Source of the DNA: Saprospiraceae bacterium
GTDB taxonomy: Bacteria > Bacteroidota > Bacteroidia > Chitinophagales > Saprospiraceae
Direction: 5' to 3'
Assembly (NCBI GenBank): GCA_016722295.1
Contig: JADKGL010000030.1
Span: 1-64,000, forward strand
Length of the DNA stretch: 64,000 nucleotides
Program-made: the position numbers and the translations under genes
The notes under the pieces: model-generated
Databases searched by the model: none
Told to the model about the DNA's origin: nothing
The model's input: the letters and a program-made list of their open reading frames with translations, nothing else
Shown: one piece after another, positions 46,327-55,577 of the stretch
How the letters are laid out: each line of letters begins with the position of its first letter
How positions within the stretch are numbered: the first letter of the stretch is position 1

Positions 46327-47067
46327 TTACCAATCCTTAGCTTTTTTACTGCTTCGCGAATTTGACTTTTGCAATCGATCTCTAACATTTTTATCTTTAT
46401 TATCGACTTGATTAAGAATATCTTTTGCTTGTTCTTTGCTTAACTTATCTTCTTTTGAGTTACCTACTTGTTTTTCCTCTTCCTTTTGTTCCTTCTGTTG
46501 CTGTTGCCCTTGTTGTTGCATTTGTTTATTTTGTTCTTGTTGCTTTTCTTGTTGTTGTCCTTCCTCCTGTTGCTGTTGTTGTTCTTGTTGCTGTTGCTGC
46601 TGTTGTTGCTGCTGTTGTTGCTGTTGTTTTTGTTGTTGTTCTTGTTGAATTTGTTTCATTTTTTTTGCTAAGGCAAGATTTCTTTTAGCATCTAGATCAT
46701 TTGAATTTAATTTCAAAGATTCCTTATAAGCTTCTTCACTTTTTTTGAACTCCTTTTGGTGAAAATACGAATTCCCTAAATTATAATATGACTTTGCTAT
46801 TTGTTCTTTTGATTGGGCACGCTGAGCACTTTCTTCATAGGACTTTGCCGCTTCAGCCAACCGATTTTGATTGTAAAGTGAATTTCCTAAATTAAATTTA
46901 TTTTTAAATTCTGGCTTTGCATGATCAGCTTTTCGATAGAATTCCTCGGCTTCTACAAACTGCGAATCTCGATAGAACTGATCTGCTTTCTTTGACAATA
47001 GTGCAGGATCCTGTGCTAGTAAAACAAGGCCATAATGCAGTATACAAAATAAAAATAGTTTCTTCAT
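46327..47067 (-). CDS. batC: BatC-like TPR protein with a long polyglutamine segment
   Basis: 246 residues: signal peptide (LFLFCILHYGLVLLAQ), three to four tetratricopeptide repeats (ADQFYRDSQFVEAEEFYRKA, FNLGNSLYNQNRLAEAAKSY, YYNLGNSYFHQKEFKKSEEA, AYKESLKLNSNDLDAKRNLA), then a segment of about 60 residues that is mostly Gln with Glu and Lys, and a basic end. The start overlaps the batB stop by four bases. TPR partners of the VWA proteins are standard in this operon. The Gln tract is coded by a mix of CAA and CAG in a repetitive stretch at about 46480-46650. Confidence 0.85.
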   Translation of the reverse strand: MKKLFLFCILHYGLVLLAQDPALLSKKADQFYRDSQFVEAEEFYRKADHAKPEFKNKFNLGNSLYNQNRLAEAAKSYEESAQRAQSKEQIAKSYYNLGNSYFHQKEFKKSEEAYKESLKLNSNDLDAKRNLALAKKMKQIQQEQQQKQQQQQQQQQQQQQQEQQQQQEEGQQQEKQQEQNKQMQQQGQQQQKEQKEEEKQVGNSKEDKLSKEQAKDILNQVDNKDKNVRDRLQKSNSRSSKKAKDW

Positions 47068-48056
47068 CGTCTAGGTCTAGCTATTAAATAATCCGCTATA
47101 AAAAAACAAATTCCAATAAACAAAAAGTATTGAAAATATGATTCATAATTACTAAAACTTTGCATTGTAGTTTCTTGCTTTGCGATGATAGAAAATCGTT
47201 TCTTTAAATGATCAAAAACAGCATCTCCACTATTTATTTCAATCATTTCGCCCTGCCCTTCTTGAGCGATTTCATTAAGTAATTTGCGATTTGGAATCGA
47301 AATGACATATTTTCCATCTTTGTCAATCTTATAAGAATTTGCATTGTTATTTAGTTCTGGAACATAAGCTCCTTCTTCTTTTCCAATTGGCACTGTGATA
47401 ATGCTAATACCATTCTCTTTCGCTTTTTTCACTTCAGTCAATACATTCTCTTCATGATCTTCACCATCAGTAATGAGTACAAGTATTTTATGATTTCCAT
47501 TCTGATCACGCATAGCTTTATTTGCTTGATCTATCGCAGCAGCAATTGATGTTCCTTGTGTGCCTATTGTTTGGGGAGATGCCATAGAAGATATAAGTTG
47601 AATCGTTGCAATATCTGTGGTCAATGGTGATTGTAAATATGCGTTTCCAGCAAAACAAATTAGACCAATTCTTTCAGCTGAAAATCGCTCAGTAAATTGT
47701 TTGATCCACAACTGTGCTCTCTGCAATCGACTCGGTTGAATATCTGAAGCCAACATACTTGAAGAAACATCCAAGGCCAACATAATGTCTACATTAGAGC
47801 TTCTTACTTTTTCCATCCGTTTTCCAAACTGAGGATTAACCAATGCAATAGCACAAAAAAAGAAGCCTAATAAAAATGCAATATGTTTATACTTCTGAAA
47901 TTTAAATTCTTCTGAAATTTCTTTTTTCAACAATAGAAGATCACCTAACTTTAATAAATTTTTCTGCGATCTCGATCTTGAAAAAAGATAAAGGAAATAG
48001 AACAACGGAATCAAACACAGCCATGCAAAATAATATGGATTTTCGAATCGAAACAT
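47064..48056 (-). CDS. batB: BatB, membrane VWA-domain protein
   Basis: 330 residues. Helices near 10-25, 55-75 and at the C-terminus (FQYFLFIGICFFIADYLI) flank a von Willebrand A domain with the metal-binding DxSxS in ALDVSSSML, plus LITDGEDHEEN. VWA domains bind partners through a divalent ion. The MoxR ATPase is thought to act on these proteins in envelope stress or oxygen tolerance. It overlaps batC by four bases and follows batA by three. Confidence 0.9.
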   Translation of the reverse strand: MFRFENPYYFAWLCLIPLFYFLYLFSRSRSQKNLLKLGDLLLLKKEISEEFKFQKYKHIAFLLGFFFCAIALVNPQFGKRMEKVRSSNVDIMLALDVSSSMLASDIQPSRLQRAQLWIKQFTERFSAERIGLICFAGNAYLQSPLTTDIATIQLISSMASPQTIGTQGTSIAAAIDQANKAMRDQNGNHKILVLITDGEDHEENVLTEVKKAKENGISIITVPIGKEEGAYVPELNNNANSYKIDKDGKYVISIPNRKLLNEIAQEGQGEMIEINSGDAVFDHLKKRFSIIAKQETTMQSFSNYESYFQYFLFIGICFFIADYLIARPRR

Positions 48057-48059
48057 AAT

Positions 48060-49070
48060 TTATGGTAAATTAGTAATTAGTATTTTTTTTATTAAAAAAG
48101 TGCACATTAATAAAAGTATACCTAGTAGTAAGAAAGGTCTAAATTCTTCAGAATAACGTTTAAATGTGCGTATTTCAATTTTTGTTTTTTCCAATCTATC
48201 GATTTCAGCATATATTTTTTCAAGTTCAGTTTTCGATGTTGCGCGATAATATTTACCTCCAGTTTCTTGCGACAAATGATTCAAAAGAGATTCGTCTATT
48301 GTTACCGGTGCCATGCCAAAAATATATTCTCCATCGGGTCTTCTCCCGATTGGGGAATATGCTTGCCCATTGGTCCCAACTCCAATGGCATAGATTTTAA
48401 TTCCAAAAGTTTTTGCAAGATCCATTGCTAATTGTGGACTAATATCACCTGCATTATTTACTCCATCTGTGATTAGGATGATTATTTTACTTTTTGCAGA
48501 ATCATCTTTTAAACGATTTATTGCTGTAGCCAATCCTAGGCCTATTGCAGTTCCATCTTCTAGAAATCCACATTGCAATTCACTTAATAATTGCTTCAAT
48601 ATCACATGATCTACTGTCAAAGGACAATGAGTAAATCCTTCTCCAGAAAAGGCAACAATACCTATTTTATCAAATTTCCTTTTTTCTATAAACTCAATTG
48701 CAACTGCCTTACTCACTTCCATCCGATTCGGTGTAAAATCTTGACTTAACATCGATGAAGAAAGATCCATCGCTAAAAAAATATTTATACCTTCTCCAAT
48801 CTGCTTCTCTTCCTTAAGTACCCACTGAGGTCTAGCCATTGCTAAAATCAAACATCCCAATCCTAGTAAGGTAATCATGGGTAAAACTGAAAGCAATTTT
48901 GTTCGCCAAGTCTTTTGAATAAATTTTGGATTAATATTTGGAATAGCTAAAACGTGATCTGTCAACATTACATTTCGTCGACTATAGATCCAAAGAAACG
49001 GGAGCAAACCCAATAAGATCAACCATAGTGGCTCTCTCCATGCCAAACGTTCCAACCACTCCACTATCAT
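48060..49070 (-). CDS. batA: BatA, membrane VWA-domain protein
   Basis: 336 residues with the same layout as BatB: an N-terminal helix pair, AMDLSSSML as the metal-ion site, then FSGEGFTHCPLTVDH, LITDGVNNAGDI, and a last helix near 315-333. The N-terminal REPLWLILLGLLPFLWIYSR is typical of BatA. It overlaps the upstream gene by four bases. Confidence 0.9.
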   Translation of the reverse strand: MIVEWLERLAWREPLWLILLGLLPFLWIYSRRNVMLTDHVLAIPNINPKFIQKTWRTKLLSVLPMITLLGLGCLILAMARPQWVLKEEKQIGEGINIFLAMDLSSSMLSQDFTPNRMEVSKAVAIEFIEKRKFDKIGIVAFSGEGFTHCPLTVDHVILKQLLSELQCGFLEDGTAIGLGLATAINRLKDDSAKSKIIILITDGVNNAGDISPQLAMDLAKTFGIKIYAIGVGTNGQAYSPIGRRPDGEYIFGMAPVTIDESLLNHLSQETGGKYYRATSKTELEKIYAEIDRLEKTKIEIRTFKRYSEEFRPFLLLGILLLMCTFLIKKILITNLP

Positions 49071-50350
49071 AATTTACTTTTATCGATGACGAGTTTATTT
49101 CTTTCACTCAATAAAAACAATCCTCTTGAAAATAATGACTCTTTGTTTACATATGCGATCACAGTTAACACTGGTAAAAATATTGCGATTGCCGGAAGAC
49201 AAAGTAATAAAAAAAGTAGTGACAAAAACTTATTCTTACTCTGTGCCAATAAATTAATATGCCATCGCGTAAGCTGTCCTAACTTATGTCTATGAATCTT
49301 GACCCAATTTTCAGGTAGCGAAAATTCAACTGTGGAAATTAAGCCAGAAATTAGAACTAAATTCACAGATTGGTTCGTATAACAATGTTGCAACTTCTCT
49401 GGAGCAATTTCACTTGGGTTATCAAACTGCAATGCATCAGGGCCACTTAACAATGTAGACCATCTCACTTGTTTATTATTCAATATTTCATCTGATAATA
49501 AACTATTTCTCTCTACAAAATTTTGCACAAATTCAATTTGTGAAGCATGCGTAGATATATCTGGATAACTGTTGGCAAATTTTGCAAAATCCGCTATTCT
49601 AAAATTTTGATTTAACTGCTCTTTCCATACTATATTATGTTTACATGAATCTACAGCTTCTAATATATCTCTGCTAGTATGTTCCTTTGCGGGAATAGCC
49701 AAGCCATCGGAAAGGAACTCTCGCAAAATAAAATTTAATTCGCCATAATAGTCACTCAATTCATCTTTCTGCCATAGCTTTTTTGATTCCAAGCTTTTAA
49801 TTTTTTCTAATGCGATCTCTGCTGGTTTCTGAGGTAAAATATACTCAACCCTCCCTGGTTTAACACGATCGGCTTTAAAGAAAAACCATAGTATGGCTAG
49901 CATCAACAATGCAAAAACACTAGCAAGTAGAATATACATCATTAATCGTGAAGGGCCTTTTGTCTCTTCGATATCTTTTATAGCTAAAAGTTCTTGTGCT
50001 TCATTAGGGACATTATAAACATCAATCACATTTAATGACTGGGTAAATGTTTCATTCTGCATAAGATTCGGAATAGAATATCTACCAGTATCAAAAACTG
50101 TAAATTTTATGCTTCGTAAAAATTTACCTTCTTCATTTTTTATTGATTGTCCTTCATCTAGTATTTGAATCCATGGTAACGTATCTAAGCCATTCCTTAC
50201 TTGAGAAAAAGGGATCTCTTGATCAGATAAAATATGGATATATTGTTGATCTCCGATCCACATTGCAGTAGTATCTAAATATTGCTTACTTTGTCCTATT
50301 CCAATAGTAAGATGCCATTGTAGCAAAAGCAATAAAAATAAAATTCTCAT
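49067..50350 (-). CDS. DUF4381-like membrane protein of the Bat operon
   Basis: 427 residues: signal peptide (ILFLLLLLQWHLTIGIGQS), a periplasmic beta domain to about 135, a membrane helix (about 137-160, MYILLASVFALLMLAILWFF), and a cytoplasmic helical part with ALEKIKSLESKKLWQKDELS followed by ILREFLSDGLAIPAKEHTS, the pattern of DUF4381-type Bat partners. A longer cytoplasmic part and another hydrophobic segment near 385-410 follow. Four-base overlaps with both neighbours show tight coupling with DUF58 and batA. Confidence 0.75.
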   Translation of the reverse strand: MRILFLLLLLQWHLTIGIGQSKQYLDTTAMWIGDQQYIHILSDQEIPFSQVRNGLDTLPWIQILDEGQSIKNEEGKFLRSIKFTVFDTGRYSIPNLMQNETFTQSLNVIDVYNVPNEAQELLAIKDIEETKGPSRLMMYILLASVFALLMLAILWFFFKADRVKPGRVEYILPQKPAEIALEKIKSLESKKLWQKDELSDYYGELNFILREFLSDGLAIPAKEHTSRDILEAVDSCKHNIVWKEQLNQNFRIADFAKFANSYPDISTHASQIEFVQNFVERNSLLSDEILNNKQVRWSTLLSGPDALQFDNPSEIAPEKLQHCYTNQSVNLVLISGLISTVEFSLPENWVKIHRHKLGQLTRWHINLLAQSKNKFLSLLFLLLCLPAIAIFLPVLTVIAYVNKESLFSRGLFLLSERNKLVIDKSKL

Positions 50351-51219
50351 CGTTTCTGTCTCATTTTAAAAAATCGCAATAAAGACTTAATATAGTTTGA
50401 TAAGTCATCAATAACCAAGAACTCCGCATTTGCCCGACTAAACTGAAGTCTTGTTGCTTCAATCATTTTTGTCGATTGTTTTTCTAATGAATTTGAATAT
50501 TCGTTCTGATTAGTATCAATTAAAAATTCTTTATTCGATTCGAGATCCTTCACTGATAATATTCCAATAGCTGCAATTTTTTTTTCGATTGGATCTTGTA
50601 TTTGAATACCAATTACATCATGTCTCTTACACAGTATTTTAAGACTCGTATCTGGTATCGGCTCAAAAAAATCAGAAATAATGAAGCAAATTGAACGTTT
50701 TGAAATGATACTATTTATATATTCTAGTGGTATTTTGTAATTCGTCGTCATGCATTCGGGTCTATCAACTAACAATTCTCTAATGATGCGCAAGATATGT
50801 TGTTTCCCTTTTTTAGGTGGAATATAAAGTTCGACTTTATCGCTAAACAAAACCAAGCCTACTTTATCATGATTCTGCGTTGCGGAAAATGAAAGGACTG
50901 CTGCAATCTCTGCTACCCAATCCATTTTTCTTTGTATTACACTTCCGAATCTCATAGAAGAACTTACATCGACTGCTAGGACTAATGTGAGTTCTCTTTC
51001 TTCTTCATATACTTTGACATGTGCTAATCCTGAACGAGCTGTTACATTCCAATCAATGTGTCGCACATCATCACCTATTGCATACTCACGCACTTCAGAA
51101 AATGACATACCGCGACCTTTAAATACGCTATGGTAAGCTCCAGAAAACAAATGCTTGCTTAAGCCTTTTGTCTTTATCTCCAATTTGCGCACTTTCTTTA
51201 ATACTTCTTGTGTATTCAT
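50347..51219 (-). CDS. DUF58-domain protein
   Basis: 290 residues. It has the DUF58 core (HLFSGAYHSVFKGRGMSFSE, EYAIGDDVRHIDWNVTARSG) followed by a VWA-like fold with DVSSSMRFGS. No membrane segment is seen, so it is cytoplasmic or peripheral. DUF58 proteins are constant partners of MoxR ATPases. It overlaps both neighbours by four bases. Confidence 0.9.
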   Translation of the reverse strand: MNTQEVLKKVRKLEIKTKGLSKHLFSGAYHSVFKGRGMSFSEVREYAIGDDVRHIDWNVTARSGLAHVKVYEEERELTLVLAVDVSSSMRFGSVIQRKMDWVAEIAAVLSFSATQNHDKVGLVLFSDKVELYIPPKKGKQHILRIIRELLVDRPECMTTNYKIPLEYINSIISKRSICFIISDFFEPIPDTSLKILCKRHDVIGIQIQDPIEKKIAAIGILSVKDLESNKEFLIDTNQNEYSNSLEKQSTKMIEATRLQFSRANAEFLVIDDLSNYIKSLLRFFKMRQKR

Positions 51220-52547
51220 CCTTTGAGTAATCGTTTAGAAATATTATTTTTCTTCATCTTAGCTCCTATTTCTGAAAACAAAACTTGGATCTGTGCAAAA
51301 CCATAATTTGGATTATAACTTGAATAAAAAACCAAACCTTCTTCTCGCAACACCCAATTCTGCTTTGATATCGTCCCAATCCAATTTTTTATTTCTTCGC
51401 TTTTATTTTTAATCAAATGTTCAGACTTGAATGCTATTATTTCATTGAGAAATGAATTATAGTCAAACTCCTTTTCAAAAAAATCTTCTATTTGAATTTC
51501 TCTTCCCGATCGTAAAAAATAATTGAATGGCTGTGAATAAATAAACGGTTCGCCTTTCAAAATTACTCTATAAATACCACTTACAAAATCTTCATTACAG
51601 TATTCCAAATCAAAATATGTCTGAATAGATGAAATGGAATCATTTGTATATTCTCTTAGAATAGTTTGTTTCACCTTTTGCAATTGTTCGTTATTGAACT
51701 TTGAGAATGCTTTATCTTGGATTACAATTGTTTTTACATTGTGAGGATTTTTGATTTCTGGAAATGAAATACAATTGTATTTTATTTGATTCAATAGATG
51801 TAATTTTTCTTCTATCTTTTCTGAAGCTATTGTGCCCTCAATTAAAATCGAATTATGAGCAAGTACTTTCAATACAATACTGCCTTTTTTCTCGGCAATA
51901 TTATTATATAGGACAATATTACTCACGCTACAAAATGGATCCATACATTTTCCAGATAGTGAATAATTTTCTTCTGTTGATTGAAGAAAAATTGATCCTG
52001 AAATACTTTCATCTTCATTTCTTTGCAGATTCAATCGTGTCAGCTTATTCTCTGCTTGGTATATTTTACAAAACAAAAAAGGTGCGCAATCTAATAGTTT
52101 AAATAAATCGCGATTCTGCATAATAAAATTCATCTTCATTGCTTTCTTTCTATCTTTTGAGATAATATCAAGTTGTATGACAGAATCCTTTCTAAAGCCT
52201 ATGATATCATATTTAATTTGATCGATTGAATCAAATCCAATCCATTTCAGTTCTATTGGATCATAACGACCTTCTATAAATATTTTTTCATTCGAAGTGA
52301 TGTTCTGAAGAATTCCTCTATAATCATGTTCATCATAACCCAAATTTAAAATATATTTATTTCCGTCAATAGCAGTACTATTGAAGTGTGAGATCCATAC
52401 CCCATTTTGTACATTTGGAAACAAAGCTTTGACTTCTTCAGTTAACAAATAATTCTGTGCAAAAATGCCAACATTACATAGGCTAAATAATATGAACCAC
52501 AAGAAATTTCTTGCGAGATTACGATCGATATTAAGCTTTTTTTTCAT
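51216..52547 (-). CDS. Hypothetical secreted protein within the Bat operon
   Basis: 443 residues. A hydrophobic segment near 13-31 (FLWFILFSLCNVGIFAQN) is a signal peptide. The rest is beta-rich with many Ile, Asn and Ser and no domain I recognise. It sits between moxR (9-base gap) and the DUF58 gene (four-base overlap), a position not usual for a standard Bat operon, which suggests a lineage-specific partner or a client of the MoxR system. Confidence 0.65.
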   Translation of the reverse strand: MKKKLNIDRNLARNFLWFILFSLCNVGIFAQNYLLTEEVKALFPNVQNGVWISHFNSTAIDGNKYILNLGYDEHDYRGILQNITSNEKIFIEGRYDPIELKWIGFDSIDQIKYDIIGFRKDSVIQLDIISKDRKKAMKMNFIMQNRDLFKLLDCAPFLFCKIYQAENKLTRLNLQRNEDESISGSIFLQSTEENYSLSGKCMDPFCSVSNIVLYNNIAEKKGSIVLKVLAHNSILIEGTIASEKIEEKLHLLNQIKYNCISFPEIKNPHNVKTIVIQDKAFSKFNNEQLQKVKQTILREYTNDSISSIQTYFDLEYCNEDFVSGIYRVILKGEPFIYSQPFNYFLRSGREIQIEDFFEKEFDYNSFLNEIIAFKSEHLIKNKSEEIKNWIGTISKQNWVLREEGLVFYSSYNPNYGFAQIQVLFSEIGAKMKKNNISKRLLKG

Positions 52548-52556
52548 CTATCGCCG

Positions 52557-53555
52557 TTATGGTACGACTACTTTAGATAATATCTTTGAAATAATATTTT
52601 CTTGGTTAATATTTTCTGCTTCTGCTTCAAAACTTAATCCAATACGATGTCTCAATATATCCTTTGCAACAAACTGTACATCATCTGGAATAACAAATCC
52701 TCTATGATTTATGAATGCTTGTGCTTTTGCAGCCATAGCCATAAAGATACTGGCTCTTGGGGAAGCTCCATATTGTATTAGATCTGCGATATCATCCAAT
52801 TTAAACTGTGTTGGATTTCTTGTAGCAAAAATAATGTTCAAAATGTACTTCTCGATGCGTTCATCCATATATACTTTTTTCACAGATTCCCTTGCTTTTA
52901 GTATATCATTTTGATGAATAACTGGAGTAATTTCTTGATGGATTTCACCTGAAAGATTGCGTCGCATAATTTCCATTTCTTCCTGCATTGAAGGATAGTT
53001 TACGATCACTTTCATCATAAATCTATCGACTTGTGCCTCAGGAAGCGGATAAGTACCTTCTTGTTCTATTGGATTTTGGGTTGCTAGAACTAAAAATGGC
53101 TCTTCCAATTTAAAAGATTCTTTGCCAATGGTTACTTGACGCTCTTGCATAGCTTCTAAAAGCGCTGATTGGACTTTAGCCGGTGCGCGATTGATCTCAT
53201 CAGCTAATATAAAATTTGAAAAAATAGGACCTTTACGCACTGTAAATTGGTGATCACCTGGATTATAAACCAAGGTACCAATAATATCAGCAGGAAGTAA
53301 GTCTGGTGTAAATTGAATCCGATGAAATTGAGCATTTATGCTACTCGCCAAAGTTTTAATTGCCAACGTTTTAGCTAGTCCAGGAAGTCCTTCTAACAAA
53401 ACATGCCCTTTTGTGAGCAAACCCAATAAAAGTGAATTCATCAAATGAGATTGACCAACCATTATTTTTGACTGATTGGCGATGAGTTTATCCAAAAATG
53501 CACTTTCAATAGCAATTTGTTGATTCAATGATTCAATGTCGATGTATTGAGACAT
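52557..53555 (-). CDS. moxR: MoxR-family AAA+ ATPase
   Basis: 332 residues. Walker A is in HVLLEGLPGLAKT (about 52-64), Walker B in FILADEINRAP (about 113-123), and the sensor region is in LATQNPIEQEGTYPLPEAQ with VDRFMMKV. A C-terminal lid ends HRIGLSFEAEAENI. MoxR ATPases act as chaperones with VWA proteins, here those encoded downstream. It is the first gene of the Bat operon. Confidence 0.94.
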   Translation of the reverse strand: MSQYIDIESLNQQIAIESAFLDKLIANQSKIMVGQSHLMNSLLLGLLTKGHVLLEGLPGLAKTLAIKTLASSINAQFHRIQFTPDLLPADIIGTLVYNPGDHQFTVRKGPIFSNFILADEINRAPAKVQSALLEAMQERQVTIGKESFKLEEPFLVLATQNPIEQEGTYPLPEAQVDRFMMKVIVNYPSMQEEMEIMRRNLSGEIHQEITPVIHQNDILKARESVKKVYMDERIEKYILNIIFATRNPTQFKLDDIADLIQYGASPRASIFMAMAAKAQAFINHRGFVIPDDVQFVAKDILRHRIGLSFEAEAENINQENIISKILSKVVVP

Positions 53556-53693
53556 ATATTTTTAATTTTGTGCGTTTTACAAATAGTCGAATTATAAATA
53601 GATCACAATATTAATTTTATTTTGTGCTTTTATATATAATTCAAACATTATCAATGATTATTTTATCAGCTTTATCTAAAATTAAACAAAACA

Positions 53694-54383
53694 ATGACTA
53701 AAATAAACGCAAATGTATTTTGTTTAAAATATATGACTCTATTGTTTTTACTATTCATTAACAATTTGAATTCTTCAATTTTCGCCCAGTCGTCTACCTT
53801 CCTAAAATCTAGAAACGACTCGTGCATTAGGAATCTCTCTGCAGGTGGCACCTTGATCATTCGATTGAAATCAGAAAAAAAGAAATTAGACTATTTGGCA
53901 CACCAGTTAGAACTAAATGCAAAAAATGAAAAATCACGTTCAAAAATTCAAAAAATAATAGACAAAACAAAAACTGAGCGAGATCAATTTAATCGCTCAA
54001 TAATAGATGCTTTCAAAAGTGATTATAGTTTTTCCAAATTAAACTTCATTTATGATTCGGATATCGTAGAGTGGAAAAAAAGCAATTATGATACGAGATA
54101 TTTTATTGATGCAAATTTAAAAAATGAAAAAAATATTTCTAAGCCTTTTTATTTAATTTTAAAAAATGACAATACCCCTTCAGGACTAGAGGCATTCATT
54201 TTTACAGATGTAGAGGGCAGTTTGATGCTTTCGCCGTTTCCAACTTCAATCCGAGTTAATAATCTCAAAGTAGCAATTTGGGAAATTGCAAAATTAGAAA
54301 ATCGACTTAAAAAAAATGCAATTCGAATAGCAAATGCAGCCCATATTAAGCTAGCGAATTATGAATCAAAATATATAAATTGA
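53694..54383 (+). CDS. Hypothetical secreted protein
   Basis: 229 residues. A hydrophobic stretch MTLLFLLFINNLNSSIFAQ forms the signal peptide; the true start may be the internal Met at 53733. The mature part begins with a segment reading LSAGGTLIIRLKSEKKKLDY, then a charged helical region and a beta-rich half. I have no family name for it. It is divergent from moxR and followed by a membrane protein gene. Confidence 0.65.
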   Translation: MTKINANVFCLKYMTLLFLLFINNLNSSIFAQSSTFLKSRNDSCIRNLSAGGTLIIRLKSEKKKLDYLAHQLELNAKNEKSRSKIQKIIDKTKTERDQFNRSIIDAFKSDYSFSKLNFIYDSDIVEWKKSNYDTRYFIDANLKNEKNISKPFYLILKNDNTPSGLEAFIFTDVEGSLMLSPFPTSIRVNNLKVAIWEIAKLENRLKKNAIRIANAAHIKLANYESKYIN

Positions 54384-54494
54384 ACAAATTCAATTTAAAG
54401 ATTCACTATTCATACTGTGTTTTATAAAATTATAAATAAATATAATTACTTTTTTTTATAATATTGTGTATAATTGCATGAAGAATCTAATCGT

Positions 54495-54929
54495 ATGAAA
54501 CCAATCTTTAGAAATATACTTGCAGTCATAGCAGGCTTGGTCGCTGGAAGCATGATTAATGGTGGAATTTTATCTCTAGGCAATCAGTTAATTCTGCCAC
54601 CAGAAGGTACAAATGTGAATGATATTGAGAGTTTAAAAACTGCCATGCATTCATTTGAACCAAAGCACTTCATTTCTCCATTTTTTGCCCATGCTATAGG
54701 CACTTTAACAGGAGCATTTGTTGCAGCTTGGATCTCGGCCAATAATCAGCTGAGACATGCATTGATAATTGGTATGGTTTTCTTATTTGGTGGAGTATAT
54801 ATGGTCTCATTGCTACCATCACCAATTTGGTTTACTGCACTTGATTTGATAGTCGCTTATATTCCAATGGCATATTTAGCTTATAAACTAGTTGGAATCA
54901 TTCAAAATAATCTAAAAATAAATAAATAA
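54495..54929 (+). CDS. Small four-helix membrane protein
   Basis: From the ATG at 54495 the protein has 144 residues with four hydrophobic helices (ILAVIAGLVAGSMINGGILS, FFAHAIGTLTGAFVAAWIS, ALIIGMVFLFGGVYMVSL, ALDLIVAYIPMAYLAYKL). The start at 54474 would add seven polar residues before the natural MKPIFRN start. Similar small proteins are common in Bacteroidota without a known function. Confidence 0.7.
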   Translation: MKPIFRNILAVIAGLVAGSMINGGILSLGNQLILPPEGTNVNDIESLKTAMHSFEPKHFISPFFAHAIGTLTGAFVAAWISANNQLRHALIIGMVFLFGGVYMVSLLPSPIWFTALDLIVAYIPMAYLAYKLVGIIQNNLKINK

Positions 54930-54958
54930 ATTTTTTCCACACAAAAACAATTAAAATT

Positions 54959-55396
54959 ATGAAACAAACAATTTTTATTTTCTTCCTTCTCGCTACTTTG
55001 ATTGCTTGTAAAAAAGATGAATCTGAGGTGTGAACTACTTCCCTAAGTTATAAATACAAAGGTGTAACTTATTCATGCAATGACATGGAAGTAAAGTTGA
55101 ACACATTCAGCGGCACAAATCAAATTGTTGCTACAAAAGGAACTCAAATATTGAATCTCTATTTTCCAAGTACATCTGTTGGTGAAATAATAATTAAGAT
55201 TCCAAATTCTGGAGAACTTATTGAAGGTGCAGCAAATTCATATGCGACCACCCAAGGCGGAACAGGGACAATTAACATTTCAAGAAATGACACTACAGCA
55301 CTAGTAGGTACATTTAGTTTTATGGCGAAACACACTAATTCGGCAAACAATACATTTGCTGAAGTAACAGAAGGTAAATTTACAATTCTACAATAA
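54959..55396 (+). pseudogene. Lipoprotein gene interrupted by one in-frame TGA
   Basis: A lipoprotein signal peptide (MKQTIFIFFLLATLIACKKD) starts at 54959. After 24 codons a TGA lies at 55031-55033. The same frame then stays open to 55396, encoding SLSYKYKGVTYSC and a beta-rich domain that ends FAEVTEGKFTILQ, as in DUF6252-like small lipoproteins. The part after 55085 alone lacks export signals, so the whole is best read as one gene broken by a single substitution, or a base-call error. Confidence 0.75.
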
Positions 55397-55412
55397 TAAA
55401 ATCTAAGGCAGA

Positions 55413-55446
55413 AAGCTCAATCCAGAATAGATTGAGCTTTTTTATT
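55413..55446 (+). terminator. Intrinsic terminator after the lipoprotein gene
   Basis: AAGCTCAATC and GATTGAGCTT form a perfect 10-base stem around a 7-base loop, followed by a T-rich stretch. It lies 17 bases after the stop of the interrupted lipoprotein gene. Confidence 0.85.
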
Positions 55447-55465
55447 TTTATAAAATATAATGCTG

Positions 55466-55553
55466 CGGAGAGACAGGGATTCGAACCCTGGGTACCCTTT
55501 TGGGGTACACACACTTTCCAGGCGTGCTCCTTAAACCACTCGGACATCTCTCC
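55466..55553 (-). tRNA. tRNA-Ser (anticodon GGA)
   Basis: The minus strand folds as a class II tRNA of 88 bases: acceptor GGAGAGA/TCTCTCC, a D arm with GAGTGGTTTAAGG, an anticodon arm CACGCCTGGAAAGTGTG with GGA in the loop, a long variable arm (TACCCCAAAAGGGTA), and a T arm with GGTTCGAATCC. The discriminator is G, as expected for serine. CCA is not encoded. It reads UCC and UCU codons. Confidence 0.96.
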
Positions 55554-55569
55554 TTTGATTTTTGGACTG

Positions 55570-55577
55570 CAAATTTA
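55570..55577 (-). promoter_or_regulatory. Candidate -7 box of tRNA-Ser
   Basis: TAAATTTG on the minus strand, 17 bases before the mature 5' end, giving a short 5' leader for RNase P to remove. Confidence 0.5.

Noticed and set aside
46425..46688. Long plus-strand frames of Val/Leu/Cys runs
   Set aside because: These are the reverse complement of the polyglutamine coding tract in batC, an artefact of low-complexity sequence.
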